Below, piece by piece: positions 44,141 through 53,435 of a DNA stretch of 64,000 nt; the first letter of the stretch is position 1; every line of letters starts with the position of its first letter. Source of the DNA: an uncultured Lachnospiraceae bacterium (lineage in GTDB: Bacteria > Bacillota > Clostridia > Lachnospirales > Lachnospiraceae); the NCBI GenBank assembly GCA_910578175.1, contig CAJTPF010000002.1, forward strand, positions 1 to 64,000. Reading direction: 5' to 3'. The notes below the pieces were generated by a model. That model was not told the DNA's origin. It saw only the letters and a program-made list of their open reading frames with translations, and did no database searches. The position numbers and the translations under genes are program-made.

Positions 44141-45256
44141 CTACTCCAGATTTTCCGGATTCAGACACTCCAGTTCAGGCAGCACAAATTTCCCGTCCTT
44201 TCTGATCAGAACATCGTCAAAATAAATCTCTCCTCCGCCGTACTCCGGCGTCTGTATCAGCACCAGATCCCAGTGAACGGAAGATTTATTTCCATTGGGT
44301 GCATCGTCATAGCAGCAACCCGGCGTAAAGTGAATGGAACCCATGATCTTTTCATCAAATAGTATATCTTTCATGGGATTTAAGATATATGGATTTACAC
44401 CGATGGCAAACTCCCCTACATACCGGGCGCCTTCATCGGTCTGAAACACCTGATCGATCCTTTCGCTATCATTGGCCGCCGCTTCTACAATCTTTCCGTC
44501 TTTAAATACAAGTTTTACATTTTCATAGGTAAATCCCTGATATACCGACGGTGTATTATAACAAATGGTACCATTCACCGAATCCTTCACCGGTGCGGTA
44601 TATACCTCTCCATCCGGTATGTTCATTTCTCCGGCACATTTAATTGCAGGAATATTTTTGATAGAGAATGTAAGATCTGTTCCTTTCGCAGTCAGCCGGA
44701 CCTTATCGGTCCGGTTCATTAATTCCACAAGAGAATCCATGGCTTTCGACATTTTTGAATAATCCAGATTACATACATTGAAATAATATTCTTCAAATGC
44801 CTCCTGACTCATATTGCTCAACTGTGCCATCGACGCATTGGGATACCGCAATACCACCCATTTCGTCTTTGCCACCCGGATCTTGCTGTGAACCGGGGTA
44901 GAATACAACGTTTCATACAGATGCATCTTTTCTCCCGGCACGTCCGACAGTTCGGAAATATTATCTCCGCCCCGGATTCCGATATAACAATCCATCCGGT
45001 TCATTTCCAGACAGTCCACTTCCGCCATTAACCGTAACTGCTCCTCACTGCAGTGCAGTAATTGTTCCCGCAGCAGACGGTTGTCGGTAAAATGTACAAA
45101 AGGCAGCCCCTTTGCCACATACACTTCCTTTACCAACTGCCTTGCCAGTTCCGCCGTATCCTTTCCGTTATAATGAATATAAACCTTCTCGCCTTCCTGT
45201 ACCCTGACAGAATAATTTACCAGATTATATGCCAATGTTTTGATGCGATCATCCAT
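44141..45256 (-). CDS. M29-family aminopeptidase
   Basis: 371 residues, the common length of the thermophilic aminopeptidase T/PepS family. Conserved features are AYNLVNYSVRVQEGEKVYIH at the N-terminus, FSIKNIPAIKCAGEMNIPDG near 210 with the metal-binding glutamate, YTAPVKDSVNGT, GEFAIGVNP near 285, and SSVHWDLVLI near 335. These enzymes remove N-terminal residues from peptides in the cytoplasm with a two-metal centre. It is a single gene between asnS and the TetR regulator. Confidence 0.93.
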   Translation of the reverse strand: MDDRIKTLAYNLVNYSVRVQEGEKVYIHYNGKDTAELARQLVKEVYVAKGLPFVHFTDNRLLREQLLHCSEEQLRLMAEVDCLEMNRMDCYIGIRGGDNISELSDVPGEKMHLYETLYSTPVHSKIRVAKTKWVVLRYPNASMAQLSNMSQEAFEEYYFNVCNLDYSKMSKAMDSLVELMNRTDKVRLTAKGTDLTFSIKNIPAIKCAGEMNIPDGEVYTAPVKDSVNGTICYNTPSVYQGFTYENVKLVFKDGKIVEAAANDSERIDQVFQTDEGARYVGEFAIGVNPYILNPMKDILFDEKIMGSIHFTPGCCYDDAPNGNKSSVHWDLVLIQTPEYGGGEIYFDDVLIRKDGKFVLPELECLNPENLE

Positions 45257-45327
45257 TTTAAAAACCTGCCTTTCCGTTCTATTTATATCAGCTTATTGTC
45301 ATGCCTTATCATTATACCATTTTTCTC

Positions 45328-45831
45328 TTATTTTATATTGAAAAAATCCATAAACATATCGGATAGTTCTTCCGGCGATTCATTGCAGCCACTCTGTATC
45401 CAATAATAATAAATATTATAAAGTCCCCCGGATATAAAATAATAATTATACCGTTCCTTTTTATTCCGCGCTTTATTATAAAATATCCGGTCAAATTCAT
45501 CTTTTATATAATGAATCATATTAGCCTTATATAGCAGAGAACCGATTTCTTTCGTATCATGCAGATGCCGGAACAATATTATGATATATTCTTTAAATTT
45601 CTTCGGATCATAGTTTATTTGGCTGTTTTTTATAAATTCATCGGTTATATTGTCTAAATAATATTTTATAACTTCTTCTTTCCCTGAAAAATTCCGGTAA
45701 TACGTAATATGGGATAGTCCCGCCTTATCTGTAATATCTTTATTGGTAATCTTTGAGTAATCCTTTTTTTTCATCAAAAGAAATAATGCTTCCGCTATAT
45801 ATTTTTTGGATTGTTCGCTTCTGGATTCCAT
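45328..45831 (-). CDS. TetR/AcrR-family repressor
   Basis: 167 residues. The N-terminal helix-turn-helix (about 9-55) reads AEALFLLMKKKDYSKITNKD then ITDKAGLSHITYYRNFSGKE, typical of the family. The ligand domain is rich in Tyr, Asn and Ile. It is divergent from the fused ABC transporter 140 bases away. Related inverted half-sites (TAACAGT/ACTGTTA) flank the transporter promoter. Local repression of the transporter is the simplest reading; the inducer is unknown. Confidence 0.9.
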   Translation of the reverse strand: MESRSEQSKKYIAEALFLLMKKKDYSKITNKDITDKAGLSHITYYRNFSGKEEVIKYYLDNITDEFIKNSQINYDPKKFKEYIIILFRHLHDTKEIGSLLYKANMIHYIKDEFDRIFYNKARNKKERYNYYFISGGLYNIYYYWIQSGCNESPEELSDMFMDFFNIK

Positions 45832-45853
45832 TGTTATGATTCCGCCGCCTTTC

Positions 45854-45916
45854 TAACAGTTATGGGTTTATACATTGATTTTCTCTTCATTCCATTATAT
45901 AATCCATACTGTTAGT
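45854..45916 (+). promoter_or_regulatory. ABC transporter promoter flanked by candidate TetR operators
   Basis: TTGATT (45875-45880), 17 bases, TATAAT (45898-45903). TAACAGTTA (45854-45862) lies upstream and ACTGTTAGT (45908-45916) lies at the start site. The two share the half-site TAACAGT in opposite senses, and CTAACAGTTATGG and CCATACTGTTAG are near-complements. Confidence 0.5.
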
Positions 45917-45971
45917 AATATAACACTTTCAATTGCACAAGTCAACGGATTCCAATAAGGAGGAATTTATT

Positions 45972-48410
45972 ATGTTACAATTAAAAGACATATCGAAAAA
46001 ATATATGGCCGGCGAAATAGAACAGCAGGTTTTAAAAGGTGTTTCCGTTCATTTTCGTAAAAGCGAGTTTACTTCCATCCTGGGCGCCAGCGGCAGCGGC
46101 AAGACCACACTCTTAAATATCATCGGCGGACTGGACCATTACGACCGGGGCGACCTGATCATTGACGGAATCTCTACCCGGGAATACCGCGGCGACAACT
46201 GGGATTCCTACCGGAATCACCGGGTGGGATTTATCTTTCAAAGCTATAATCTCATTTCCCACCAAACCATTTTATCCAACGTCGAACTGGCATTAACATT
46301 GTCGGGAGTATCAAAAAAAGAACGGAGAAAAAAAGCCATAGAAGCTTTAACCCGGGTGGGACTGAAAGAACACCTGCATAAAAGGCCCGGTCAGTTATCC
46401 GGCGGACAAATGCAGCGGGCCGCCATTGCAAGGGCGCTGGTAAACGAACCGGAAATCATTTTGGCGGATGAACCTACCGGAGCCCTGGATTCCGAAACCA
46501 GCATACAGATCATGGAACTCTTAAAAGAAGTGGCAAAAGAACGACTGGTCATTATGGTCACCCATAATCCGGAACTTGCAAACATATATTCCACAAGAAT
46601 CATCGAATTAAAAGACGGTCTGATATTAAATGATTCCGATCCATATGACAAAGAAACGGAACTACGCCAGGCAAAAAAGCCGTTGAAAACTTCCATGTCA
46701 CTGCTGACTTCTCTGGGCTTATCATTTAATAATTTACTTACAAAAAAAGGAAGAACACTGTTAACCGCATTTGCAGGCTCCATCGGTATCATTGGTATCG
46801 CCCTGATCTTATCCCTATCCAACGGCGTATCCAATTATGTAGCCGATATGGAACGGAAATCCCTGGCCGATTATCCTCTTGTGCTGGAAGAAAATACTTA
46901 TGATCTTACCAAACTGTTAGATATAGACAAAGGTGAAAAACCGGAAAGCAAAGATAATCAATTGTGCTCCCAGGATGATATTACTCCCGTCATGGATCTG
47001 CTTTCCAATAACATTATTAAGAAAAACGATTTAAGCGAATTCAAAAAATTTTTAGATTCTGATGAAGAACTCAGACAATATATCAGTGAAATCAAAACCG
47101 GATATCATCTGGACCTGCAGATTTATTCCGATAAAGGCAATTATGTAAGGGTCAATCCCAATAATTTTAATGCGTTCAGCGGAAACGGCATGGAGGAATC
47201 CCAGAAAGAACTGTCGGCTCTGTTTACCGGCGATACCGCTCCGGTTTTTACGGAACTTCTGGATAACGAAGAGGTTTTAAACAGTAAATACGAAATTCTT
47301 GCAGGCTCATTACCAAAGGATCATACGGAACTGGTTTTGATCGTCGGCAAAGATAATATCATACCAGATTCCGTTCTTTATGCCCTGGATATCAAAGACC
47401 GTCAGGAATTAAGCACTATTCTGGATAAAATAAAAAATAATGAAACAGTTACCGTTGAGAGTACCGCTTATTCTTACGGGGATATATTAAACCTTAACTA
47501 TAAACTGGTGTTAAACACCGATTACTATAAATATGAAAACGGCAGTTATAAAGATCATTCAAATGACAAAGCTTATATGAAAGAAATCGTGGCCAAAGGT
47601 CTTGATATGAAAGTATCCGGTATCCTGCGGGTAAAAGACGATTCTTCCGTTTCCGGCGTGATCGGATATAAACACGCTTTGACGGAATATGTGATTAATC
47701 AGATCGCCAAAACTGATATTTACAAAGAACAGATGACACATCCGGAATTAAATGTTTTAACCGGTGAAAAATTTGACGGTATCTCCAATACCTATGAAAA
47801 GAACTGTAAAACACTGGGGATTGCCCGCCTTGACAAACCGGCATCCATCAGTATCTATCCGAAGGATTTCGATTCCAAAGAGAAAATCGTTTCCCTGATC
47901 GAGGATTATAATGATCGTCAAAAAGAGAATAACAGAAATGATCTGGTGGTTTCCTATACGGATTTAATCAAAACCGTTGTCAGCGGCATAACCTCTATCA
48001 TTAATATGATTTCTTTTGTACTGATCGGATTTGTGGCCATCAGTCTTATCGTATCCAGTATAATGATCGCCATCATAACCTATATCAGCGTTCTGGAACG
48101 GACAAAAGAAATCGGTATTCTCCGGGCCATCGGTGCGAGCAAAAAAGACGTTTCCCGGGTATTTAAAGCCGAAACCATCATCGAAGGACTGATAGCCGGA
48201 TTTCTTGGAATCGGTATTACATGTATTTTATGTTTTCCTGTCAATGCTATCGTTTCTTCACTGGCCGACATCCGCAGTATTGCTTCTCTGCCTGTGAAAA
48301 GCGCCGTAACTTTGATCATACTTTCCGTAATCCTAACGGTCATAGCCGGTCTGATTCCTTCAAAGATGGCCAGTAAAAAAGACCCTGTGGAAGCGTTAAG
48401 AAGCGAATGA
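45972..48410 (+). CDS. ABC transporter, ATPase-permease fusion (MacB/FtsX-type)
   Basis: 812 residues from the ATG at 45972 (GGAGG eight bases upstream; the frame extends 13 codons further without a ribosome site). The ATPase (1-225) has GASGSGKTTLLN, LSGGQMQRAAIARAL and IILADEPTGALD. A helix near 268-290 precedes an extracytoplasmic domain of about 380 residues. Three C-terminal helices (about 680-800) form an FtsX permease (ISLIVSSIMIAIITYISVLE, RTKEIGILRAIGAS). Such systems move peptides or lipids or resist envelope antibiotics, here with ATPase and permease in one chain. The divergent TetR gene suggests an inducible export or resistance role. Confidence 0.93.
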   Translation: MLQLKDISKKYMAGEIEQQVLKGVSVHFRKSEFTSILGASGSGKTTLLNIIGGLDHYDRGDLIIDGISTREYRGDNWDSYRNHRVGFIFQSYNLISHQTILSNVELALTLSGVSKKERRKKAIEALTRVGLKEHLHKRPGQLSGGQMQRAAIARALVNEPEIILADEPTGALDSETSIQIMELLKEVAKERLVIMVTHNPELANIYSTRIIELKDGLILNDSDPYDKETELRQAKKPLKTSMSLLTSLGLSFNNLLTKKGRTLLTAFAGSIGIIGIALILSLSNGVSNYVADMERKSLADYPLVLEENTYDLTKLLDIDKGEKPESKDNQLCSQDDITPVMDLLSNNIIKKNDLSEFKKFLDSDEELRQYISEIKTGYHLDLQIYSDKGNYVRVNPNNFNAFSGNGMEESQKELSALFTGDTAPVFTELLDNEEVLNSKYEILAGSLPKDHTELVLIVGKDNIIPDSVLYALDIKDRQELSTILDKIKNNETVTVESTAYSYGDILNLNYKLVLNTDYYKYENGSYKDHSNDKAYMKEIVAKGLDMKVSGILRVKDDSSVSGVIGYKHALTEYVINQIAKTDIYKEQMTHPELNVLTGEKFDGISNTYEKNCKTLGIARLDKPASISIYPKDFDSKEKIVSLIEDYNDRQKENNRNDLVVSYTDLIKTVVSGITSIINMISFVLIGFVAISLIVSSIMIAIITYISVLERTKEIGILRAIGASKKDVSRVFKAETIIEGLIAGFLGIGITCILCFPVNAIVSSLADIRSIASLPVKSAVTLIILSVILTVIAGLIPSKMASKKDPVEALRSE

Positions 48411-48418
48411 TACTTTAT

Positions 48419-48454
48419 GCATTTCCGGTTTTACAAGATCAAAACCGGAAATGC
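48419..48454 (+). terminator. Perfect 14-bp hairpin after the ABC transporter
   Basis: GCATTTCCGGTTTT (48419-48432) and its exact complement (48441-48454) flank an 8-base loop just behind the stop codon. There is no T-run on the plus strand, so termination strength is uncertain. Confidence 0.5.
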
Positions 48455-48476
48455 CATACAAAAAAGAATGTAATTA

Positions 48477-48504
48477 TTGACAAATAAAATTTTCGTGTTA
48501 TAAT
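48477..48504 (+). promoter_or_regulatory. Promoter of tRNA-Pro
   Basis: TTGACA (48477-48482), 16 bases, TATAAT (48499-48504): both hexamers are perfect. The tRNA begins 20 bases after the -10. Confidence 0.8.
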
Positions 48505-48524
48505 AGTTTTCGTATTCAGTTTAC

Positions 48525-48598
48525 CGGCGTGTGGCTCAGCTTGGTAGAGCGCTTCGTTCGGGACGAAGAGGTCGCAAGTTCGAATCTTGTCACGCCGA
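48525..48598 (+). tRNA. tRNA-Pro (anticodon CGG)
   Basis: 74 bases fold into a full cloverleaf. The acceptor stem is CGGCGTG/CACGCCG with discriminator A, the D arm GCTC/GAGC, the anticodon stem CTTCG/CGAAG with loop TTCGGGA (anticodon CGG, reading CCG), and the T arm contains TTCGAAT. The 3' CCA is not encoded. The body closely resembles bacterial proline tRNAs. It has its own promoter and terminator, so it is a single-gene unit. Confidence 0.96.
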
Positions 48599-48619
48599 TT
48601 TTTTATATCTGAAAATTTT

Positions 48620-48671
48620 AACGTGCATATTAAAAGGTTTATTTATCTTTAATATGCACGTTATTTTATTT
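48620..48671 (+). terminator. Terminator of tRNA-Pro
   Basis: AACGTGCATATTAAA (48620-48634) pairs exactly with 48648-48662 and is followed by ATTTTATTT. Confidence 0.85.
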
Positions 48672-48780
48672 ACAAAACCAGATTTTTCCAATATAATCTT
48701 AAACGGTACGCTTTTGGAGCAAACCGGATCAGTCCATTAATTATCAGAATATACACCAGACAGAAAGGAAAAATCAAATT

Positions 48781-48951
48781 ATGAATTATAAAGAATGTGG
48801 AAGTGAATTATTGGAAGGAGATTGTATCTGCGGAATATGCGGAGCAGAAGTGACTGTTTTCTTTCAGAATCCGGTATACGGTCATGGTTCTTTTACTGCA
48901 TATACATTCCCGCCAGCACGATGGATATCGCCACTCCCGCTCCTGTACTGA
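48781..48951 (+). pseudogene. Truncated zinc-ribbon protein remnant
   Basis: An ATG at 48781 with AGAAAGGA upstream opens a 56-residue frame beginning MNYKECGSELLEGDCICGIC then GAEV. This resembles the start of zinc-ribbon proteins (CxxCGxxLxxGxxFCxxCG), but the first CxxC is broken. After about 25 residues the sequence becomes featureless and runs over the 3' end of spmB on the other strand. It looks like the head of a lost gene. Confidence 0.5.
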
Positions 48952-49423
48952 TCAGGGCGCCGGTCAGCGTCCATCGTGTTTTTGTTACCTTTGCCGTCAG
49001 AAAATACACCGACATGGTATAAAATACTGTTTCGGTACAGCTCATCATTATGGAAGACAACATTCCCTCATAAGAGTCCACTCCGAACTGTTTAAACACA
49101 TCCAGAACCAGCCCGGTGGCTGCCGAAGATGAAAAAATACGGACGATCATTGCCGGCACCACCGCCGCCGGAAGCCCGAATCCCGCCGTAAACCGGGCTA
49201 TATTACCGGTTATGAAACCCAAAAGTCCGGAAGAACTTAAGATTCCCACTCCCATCATCAGACCCACCAGCGTAGGCATAACGTCAACTACGGTTTTCAG
49301 TCCGTCCTTTGCTCCGTTTATAAAATCATTATAAACATTTTTCTTCTGCAGGACTCCGTATCCTACGATATAGAAAATTACCAGCGGAATCATAAACTCC
49401 GAAATATACATGATCATTTGCAT
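48893..49423 (-). CDS. spmB: Spore maturation protein B
   Basis: 176 residues with about five membrane helices. Typical SpmB segments are IPLVIFYIVGYGVLQKKNVY, DFINGAKDGLKTVVDVMPTL, IFSSSAATGLVLDVFKQFG and SCTETVFYTMSVYFLT. SpmA and SpmB act together in spore core dehydration and resemble nucleoside-transporter folds. Usually the two genes are adjacent; here spmA lies 4 kb away at 53436-54032, with four genes between. The ribosome site is weak. A terminator behind the SDR gene stands just upstream. Confidence 0.92.
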   Translation of the reverse strand: MQMIMYISEFMIPLVIFYIVGYGVLQKKNVYNDFINGAKDGLKTVVDVMPTLVGLMMGVGILSSSGLLGFITGNIARFTAGFGLPAAVVPAMIVRIFSSSAATGLVLDVFKQFGVDSYEGMLSSIMMSCTETVFYTMSVYFLTAKVTKTRWTLTGALISTGAGVAISIVLAGMYMQ

Positions 49424-49438
49424 TTTATCATATCCAAA

Positions 49439-49478
49439 AAGAGGTATCCTTGCTTAAATGTATGCAAAAATACCTCTT
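49439..49478 (-). terminator. Terminator between the SDR gene and spmB
   Basis: AAGAGGTAT (49439-49447) and ATACCTCTT (49470-49478) pair, followed on the minus strand by TTTTTGG. It ends SDR transcription before spmB. Confidence 0.75.
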
Positions 49479-49498
49479 AATATTATAAGATTATGATA

Positions 49499-50242
49499 TC
49501 AGATCACAACTGCTCCGTCCACGGATAATATTTCACCGGTGATATAACTGGCCATACCGCTGGCCAGGAACAGAAAGGCATCCGCCACTTCCTCCGGTTC
49601 GCCCACTCTGCCCAGCGGAATTCCTGCTGCCAGTCTGTCTACCATTTCTTTCGGCAGGGCCGCCACCATATCGGTGCGGGTAACTCCCGGCGCCACCGCA
49701 TTGACACGGATATTATCCGCCCCCAGTTCTCTTGCCAGAGACTTTGTCAGTCCGTTTACTGCAAACTTGGATGCCGGATATCCGCAGCCTGCCGGCTGTC
49801 CGTAAAGGCTTACGACAGAACTGGTATTTATGATGGAACCGCTCTTCTGCTCCTTCATATAGCCCGCTACTGCCCTGGTGCAGTTAAATACGGCTTTTAT
49901 GTTCAGATTCATGATCTTGTCAAACTCTTCTTCCGTATACTGATAAATACTGTCTCTGGCCGATATACCGGCATTATTTACCAGAATATCGATCTTTCCG
50001 TACTTTTCATAAATATCCGCCGCCAGCTTCTGAACCTCCGCAAGACTGGTAAGGTCCGGCCAGGCGCCCTCTGCCTGTGCCTCCGGACGCCGGTTTCTGA
50101 TCTCCGCCAGCGCCTTATTTACCGTCTCTTCCCTTGAACCGCACAATACCACAAAAGCCCCGTTATCCAAAAACTTATTGACCACTGCCAGGCCAATTCC
50201 TCTGGTACCGCCGGTTACGATCGCTACTTTTCCTTTCAGCAT
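49499..50242 (-). CDS. Short-chain dehydrogenase/reductase, FabG-like
   Basis: 247 residues from the ATG at 50242, with GGAGG eight bases upstream; a longer in-frame extension lacks a ribosome site and family similarity. The Rossmann motif VTGGTRGIG lies at residues 8-16, NNAG near 85, and the catalytic triad in INTSSVVSLYGQP and YPASK near 150. The C-terminus (ITGEILSVDGAVVI) is of the 3-oxoacyl-ACP reductase type. The substrate is not provable: fatty-acid operon genes are absent here, so another keto/hydroxy substrate is equally possible. Confidence 0.9.
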   Translation of the reverse strand: MLKGKVAIVTGGTRGIGLAVVNKFLDNGAFVVLCGSREETVNKALAEIRNRRPEAQAEGAWPDLTSLAEVQKLAADIYEKYGKIDILVNNAGISARDSIYQYTEEEFDKIMNLNIKAVFNCTRAVAGYMKEQKSGSIINTSSVVSLYGQPAGCGYPASKFAVNGLTKSLARELGADNIRVNAVAPGVTRTDMVAALPKEMVDRLAAGIPLGRVGEPEEVADAFLFLASGMASYITGEILSVDGAVVI

Positions 50243-50387
50243 ATGTTGTACCTCCGTTTTCAAATTTTTACACGTTTTAATATATGTTTTATTATACCAT
50301 GATTTACCATAAAGAACAAATAAACAATCTAAATATTGACATACTGTGATATAATAAATCTGTATTTTATATTTACAGGAGAAACCT

Positions 50388-51044
50388 ATGATCACAAACA
50401 GAATCACACAACTGATATTTCGTTCCGTTTATCTTACCCTGGCCTTTTTCGGGCTGTTAGCCTCCTTTGGGCTGTTTAATGCAGAATTTAACCAAAACTG
50501 GTTTGTGTACTATACAAACCTCAGCAATCTTATCTGTATCCTGGTCATGATACCCATCCTAAAAGATAATGTTAAACAGCTCTCTCTTGGTAATATGTAC
50601 GGATTAAATACCAAATATACCCGGATAAAATATTATGCTTCGATCTGGATCGTTGTTACGTTCTTAGTATATAATATTCTTTTGGGTGACCCTTCTACAA
50701 TGGATTACTGGAGCAGTGTAAATAACCTTACCTTTCATCTGGCCTGTCCGCTGGTATTCTTTTTGGACTGGCTGCTGTTTGACGACCATTCCGGGCTGTG
50801 CTGGTGGGATAATCTGGTCATGGCATCTGCACCGATAATTTATGTGTTTTATATCATGGTCCGCGGCGCTCTCATCACACCGGACGCAGATACGGTGGTT
50901 TATCCATACTTTTTTCTGGATGTAAACGAACTGGGGATCGGCGGTGTGATCCAATGGGTGATCATACTGGTGGCGTTTTTTGTGGGACTGGGATTTGCGC
51001 TCTGGGGAATGAGCAGACAGATCGGAAAGAAAAATAAGAAATAA
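50388..51044 (+). CDS. Pr6Pr-like integral membrane protein
   Basis: 218 residues with six predicted membrane helices. Characteristic motifs are FVYYTNLSNLICIL near 45, a central NNLTFHLACPLVFFLDWLLF near 112 with conserved histidine and aspartate, and YPYFFLDVNELGIGG near 178, matching the Pr6Pr/FAR-17a-like family. Its function is unknown. It is a single gene, divergent from the SDR gene, with a good AGGAG site before the ATG. Confidence 0.82.
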   Translation: MITNRITQLIFRSVYLTLAFFGLLASFGLFNAEFNQNWFVYYTNLSNLICILVMIPILKDNVKQLSLGNMYGLNTKYTRIKYYASIWIVVTFLVYNILLGDPSTMDYWSSVNNLTFHLACPLVFFLDWLLFDDHSGLCWWDNLVMASAPIIYVFYIMVRGALITPDADTVVYPYFFLDVNELGIGGVIQWVIILVAFFVGLGFALWGMSRQIGKKNKK

Positions 51045-51049
51045 AAAGC

Positions 51050-51087
51050 TGCCGCCACATAAGCCGAAACGATTATGTGGCGGCAGA
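51050..51087 (-). terminator. Terminator shared by converging genes
   Basis: CTGCCGCCACATAA (51050-51063) pairs exactly with 51074-51087. The T-run (CTTTTTATTTC) is on the minus strand, so it mainly ends the nucleotidyltransferase unit, but it also lies directly behind the Pr6Pr gene. Confidence 0.85.
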
Positions 51088-51127
51088 GCCTCTGTCTATT
51101 TCCTATTTTCATTTTTATATTGTACCT

Positions 51128-51814
51128 TTACCTCAATTCCTCCAACTCCTTCTCAATCTCCTCCCCCGATAAGATCACCTTTTTATACCGCTCCTCCTGA
51201 ATCTCCAGCAGCCTCCCTGTAAAATCCTTCTCCAAATTCATCTGTTCCCGGATGATCTTTTGCAATCCATCCGAAAAACTCATCCCATATCGTTTTTTCA
51301 AAACCATTGCACGGACGATATTCAACAATATCCGGGGATTCTTCTCCAACACCACATCAATCACACGGCTGTTCATGGCCTCCAGATATTTTTCATCATG
51401 CCAGATATTCTCATTGAAATCATAGATAATGGCATCCAGATTAAGAAATACTGTTTTCGGAAGGTTCATTACATATTCCTCCGGTTTACATACAACATGC
51501 CCTTCCCGGTATGCCCAGGTTTCCTCCAGAGGCCAGATATCCACGATCAGAGCCGAACATACCAGTTTATACCCACCAAAGCTGTTTTTTTTCGGCCGGT
51601 GTGTTTCCAGTATCTCTTCCCATCTGCTCCTCTCTCTGATATCAATTATGATATCAATGTCCCGTAAGTCCTGAATGGCTCCCTTATCTCTGTATTCCCT
51701 CAATACGCCTCCGATCAGATAAAGATTTCCGGCCTGCTTAAGGCTTCGAAATAATTCCAGGGAAGGCGGATAATTTTCCAGATAATCAATAATGATGGTT
51801 TCCAAAGATTTCAT
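51128..51814 (-). CDS. Nucleotidyltransferase-fold protein, CCA/poly(A) polymerase head-like
   Basis: 228 residues from the ATG at 51814 (GGAG six bases upstream). The N-terminal region has LYLIGGVLREYRDKG then DLRDIDIIIDI, the GG...R...DxDxxxD signature of pol-beta-type nucleotidyltransferases. A conserved VDIWPLEETWAYREG third-acidic segment lies near 95. The C-terminal half is helical (RILLNIVRAMVLKKRYG), as in the neck of tRNA nucleotidyltransferases. It is too short to be a complete CCA-adding enzyme. It follows dGTPase by 60 bases on the same strand. The substrate is unknown. Confidence 0.78.
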   Translation of the reverse strand: MKSLETIIIDYLENYPPSLELFRSLKQAGNLYLIGGVLREYRDKGAIQDLRDIDIIIDIRERSRWEEILETHRPKKNSFGGYKLVCSALIVDIWPLEETWAYREGHVVCKPEEYVMNLPKTVFLNLDAIIYDFNENIWHDEKYLEAMNSRVIDVVLEKNPRILLNIVRAMVLKKRYGMSFSDGLQKIIREQMNLEKDFTGRLLEIQEERYKKVILSGEEIEKELEELR

Positions 51815-51874
51815 AATTAACTCCAATCTGCCGAAACAAACTACACCCTGTAATTTTGCTCCTTAGCCGGAGAA

Positions 51875-53302
51875 TTACTGCGGTAAACGGATTCCGTTCA
51901 GGTCCTGATACAGATTTACGGCATAAGAATCGGTCATCCCCGATATAAAATCCACCGCCAGATGCAGTTTATCATATAAGCTGAGTTTTGAAAGCGGCTT
52001 TTTGCGGTTTTTCTTATAATCATACATGGCGACATATTTAAAATTGGAAGAGATCAGACTGAATATCTTGCCGGGATAAACCCTTACATTTTCTAAATCT
52101 TTCCAGTCACTCTCGATCAGTGTCCTTACAAAAACATCCAGCAGCTTATTGACTACCCGGTCGCCCACCAGCTCCAAAGACAATACCTCATGGCAGCCGA
52201 AACAGTTTTTTCCGGTAACCTCCTTTTTCAGATAGGTTATAAAATCCTTCTCGCAGGCTAACAATTCCGGTTTGTCATAACTTCCACCCATGATCTCCTC
52301 ATAATGTTCCATAAACTCATTAACTGACCGCCTGAACAAATGACCCTGGACCAGATTTCTGAAATTTCTAACCTTTGCAAGCCGGATATCCGCTTCGCTC
52401 ATATGAGTATCTGCTTTCTTATCATCTATGGCTTTAAATAATTTTTTATGATCCTCGCTTTTAAATTTCTTTTTGATCTCTTTATATTCCTTCTCCCACT
52501 CGATATATCCCTTTTTAACACCGTCTTCTATATCATCGCAGACATAGATAATGTCGTCCGCCGCTTCCAACAGATAAGCCGCCGGATGACGGTATCCGTC
52601 AACAAGCCCGGTCGCCTCCTGAATTTCCCTGACCAAAGACTCCTCGGACCGAAAATATCCAAACTTCTTTTTACCGTTCTTCACTTCTTCCGCATTGGAT
52701 TTCCATGGATATTTTATGATCGCCGCTAATGTAGCATATGTAAAATTTGCGCCAAAGGGATCGTTTAACGTCTGAAGTTTTGTTACGATTCTTAAATTTT
52801 GTACATTTCCGTCGAAATAAATAAAATCATTCTTTTCCTGTTCGGATAATATACCTCCCTTTTTTAGCAGACTATTATCTGAAAAACAATTTTCAAACCA
52901 ATTTCGGATTACGGTCTCCCCATAATGTCCGAAGGGCGGATTCCCTAAATCATGGATCAATCCGGCGGTCTGCAGCAGCGCTGCCAGTTCCTCCGTCCGG
53001 TTATGATCAAATTCTCCGTTCTGTTCCAGCTGCCTTCCCACTGCTTTGCCCAAAGACCGGGCCAGAGCCGATACTTCCATGGAATGCGTCAGCCGGGTCC
53101 TTGTAAAATCATTTTCCTGCAGCGGAAAAACCTGCGCCTTATCCTGTAATCTCCTGACTGATGAAGAACCTACGATTCTGTCATAATCCGCCTCAAATTC
53201 ATTTCTGGCGATCACCGTGTTGGGTCTTGAGTCCTTTTTTTCTGCTGAAGACAGTCTCTGCCTCTGAGTACACAATAACTGATCCCAAACTAACCTGTCC
53301 AT
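51875..53302 (-). CDS. dgt: dGTPase (deoxyguanosinetriphosphate triphosphohydrolase-like HD protein)
   Basis: 475 residues, the usual long dGTPase form. The HD-domain ligands appear in RTRLTHSMEVSALARSLGKA near 68, AGLIHDLGNPPFGHYGE near 112, and ADDIIYVCDDIEDGV near 257. The enzyme splits dGTP (or other dNTPs) to the nucleoside and triphosphate, shaping dNTP pools. The C-terminal part is helical with no extra domain. It is first in a two-gene unit with the nucleotidyltransferase protein. Confidence 0.93.
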   Translation of the reverse strand: MDRLVWDQLLCTQRQRLSSAEKKDSRPNTVIARNEFEADYDRIVGSSSVRRLQDKAQVFPLQENDFTRTRLTHSMEVSALARSLGKAVGRQLEQNGEFDHNRTEELAALLQTAGLIHDLGNPPFGHYGETVIRNWFENCFSDNSLLKKGGILSEQEKNDFIYFDGNVQNLRIVTKLQTLNDPFGANFTYATLAAIIKYPWKSNAEEVKNGKKKFGYFRSEESLVREIQEATGLVDGYRHPAAYLLEAADDIIYVCDDIEDGVKKGYIEWEKEYKEIKKKFKSEDHKKLFKAIDDKKADTHMSEADIRLAKVRNFRNLVQGHLFRRSVNEFMEHYEEIMGGSYDKPELLACEKDFITYLKKEVTGKNCFGCHEVLSLELVGDRVVNKLLDVFVRTLIESDWKDLENVRVYPGKIFSLISSNFKYVAMYDYKKNRKKPLSKLSLYDKLHLAVDFISGMTDSYAVNLYQDLNGIRLPQ

Positions 53303-53435
53303 TCAATCCCTCCTCTTATGAACACTATTTACACCTTATCCCAAATACCTGAAATGTATCTGTATAAAAATTATAACAAAATATGTATTTCCATGCAAGA
53401 AAATTTGTCCGTTACATAAATGTTTTTGTCAGAAT

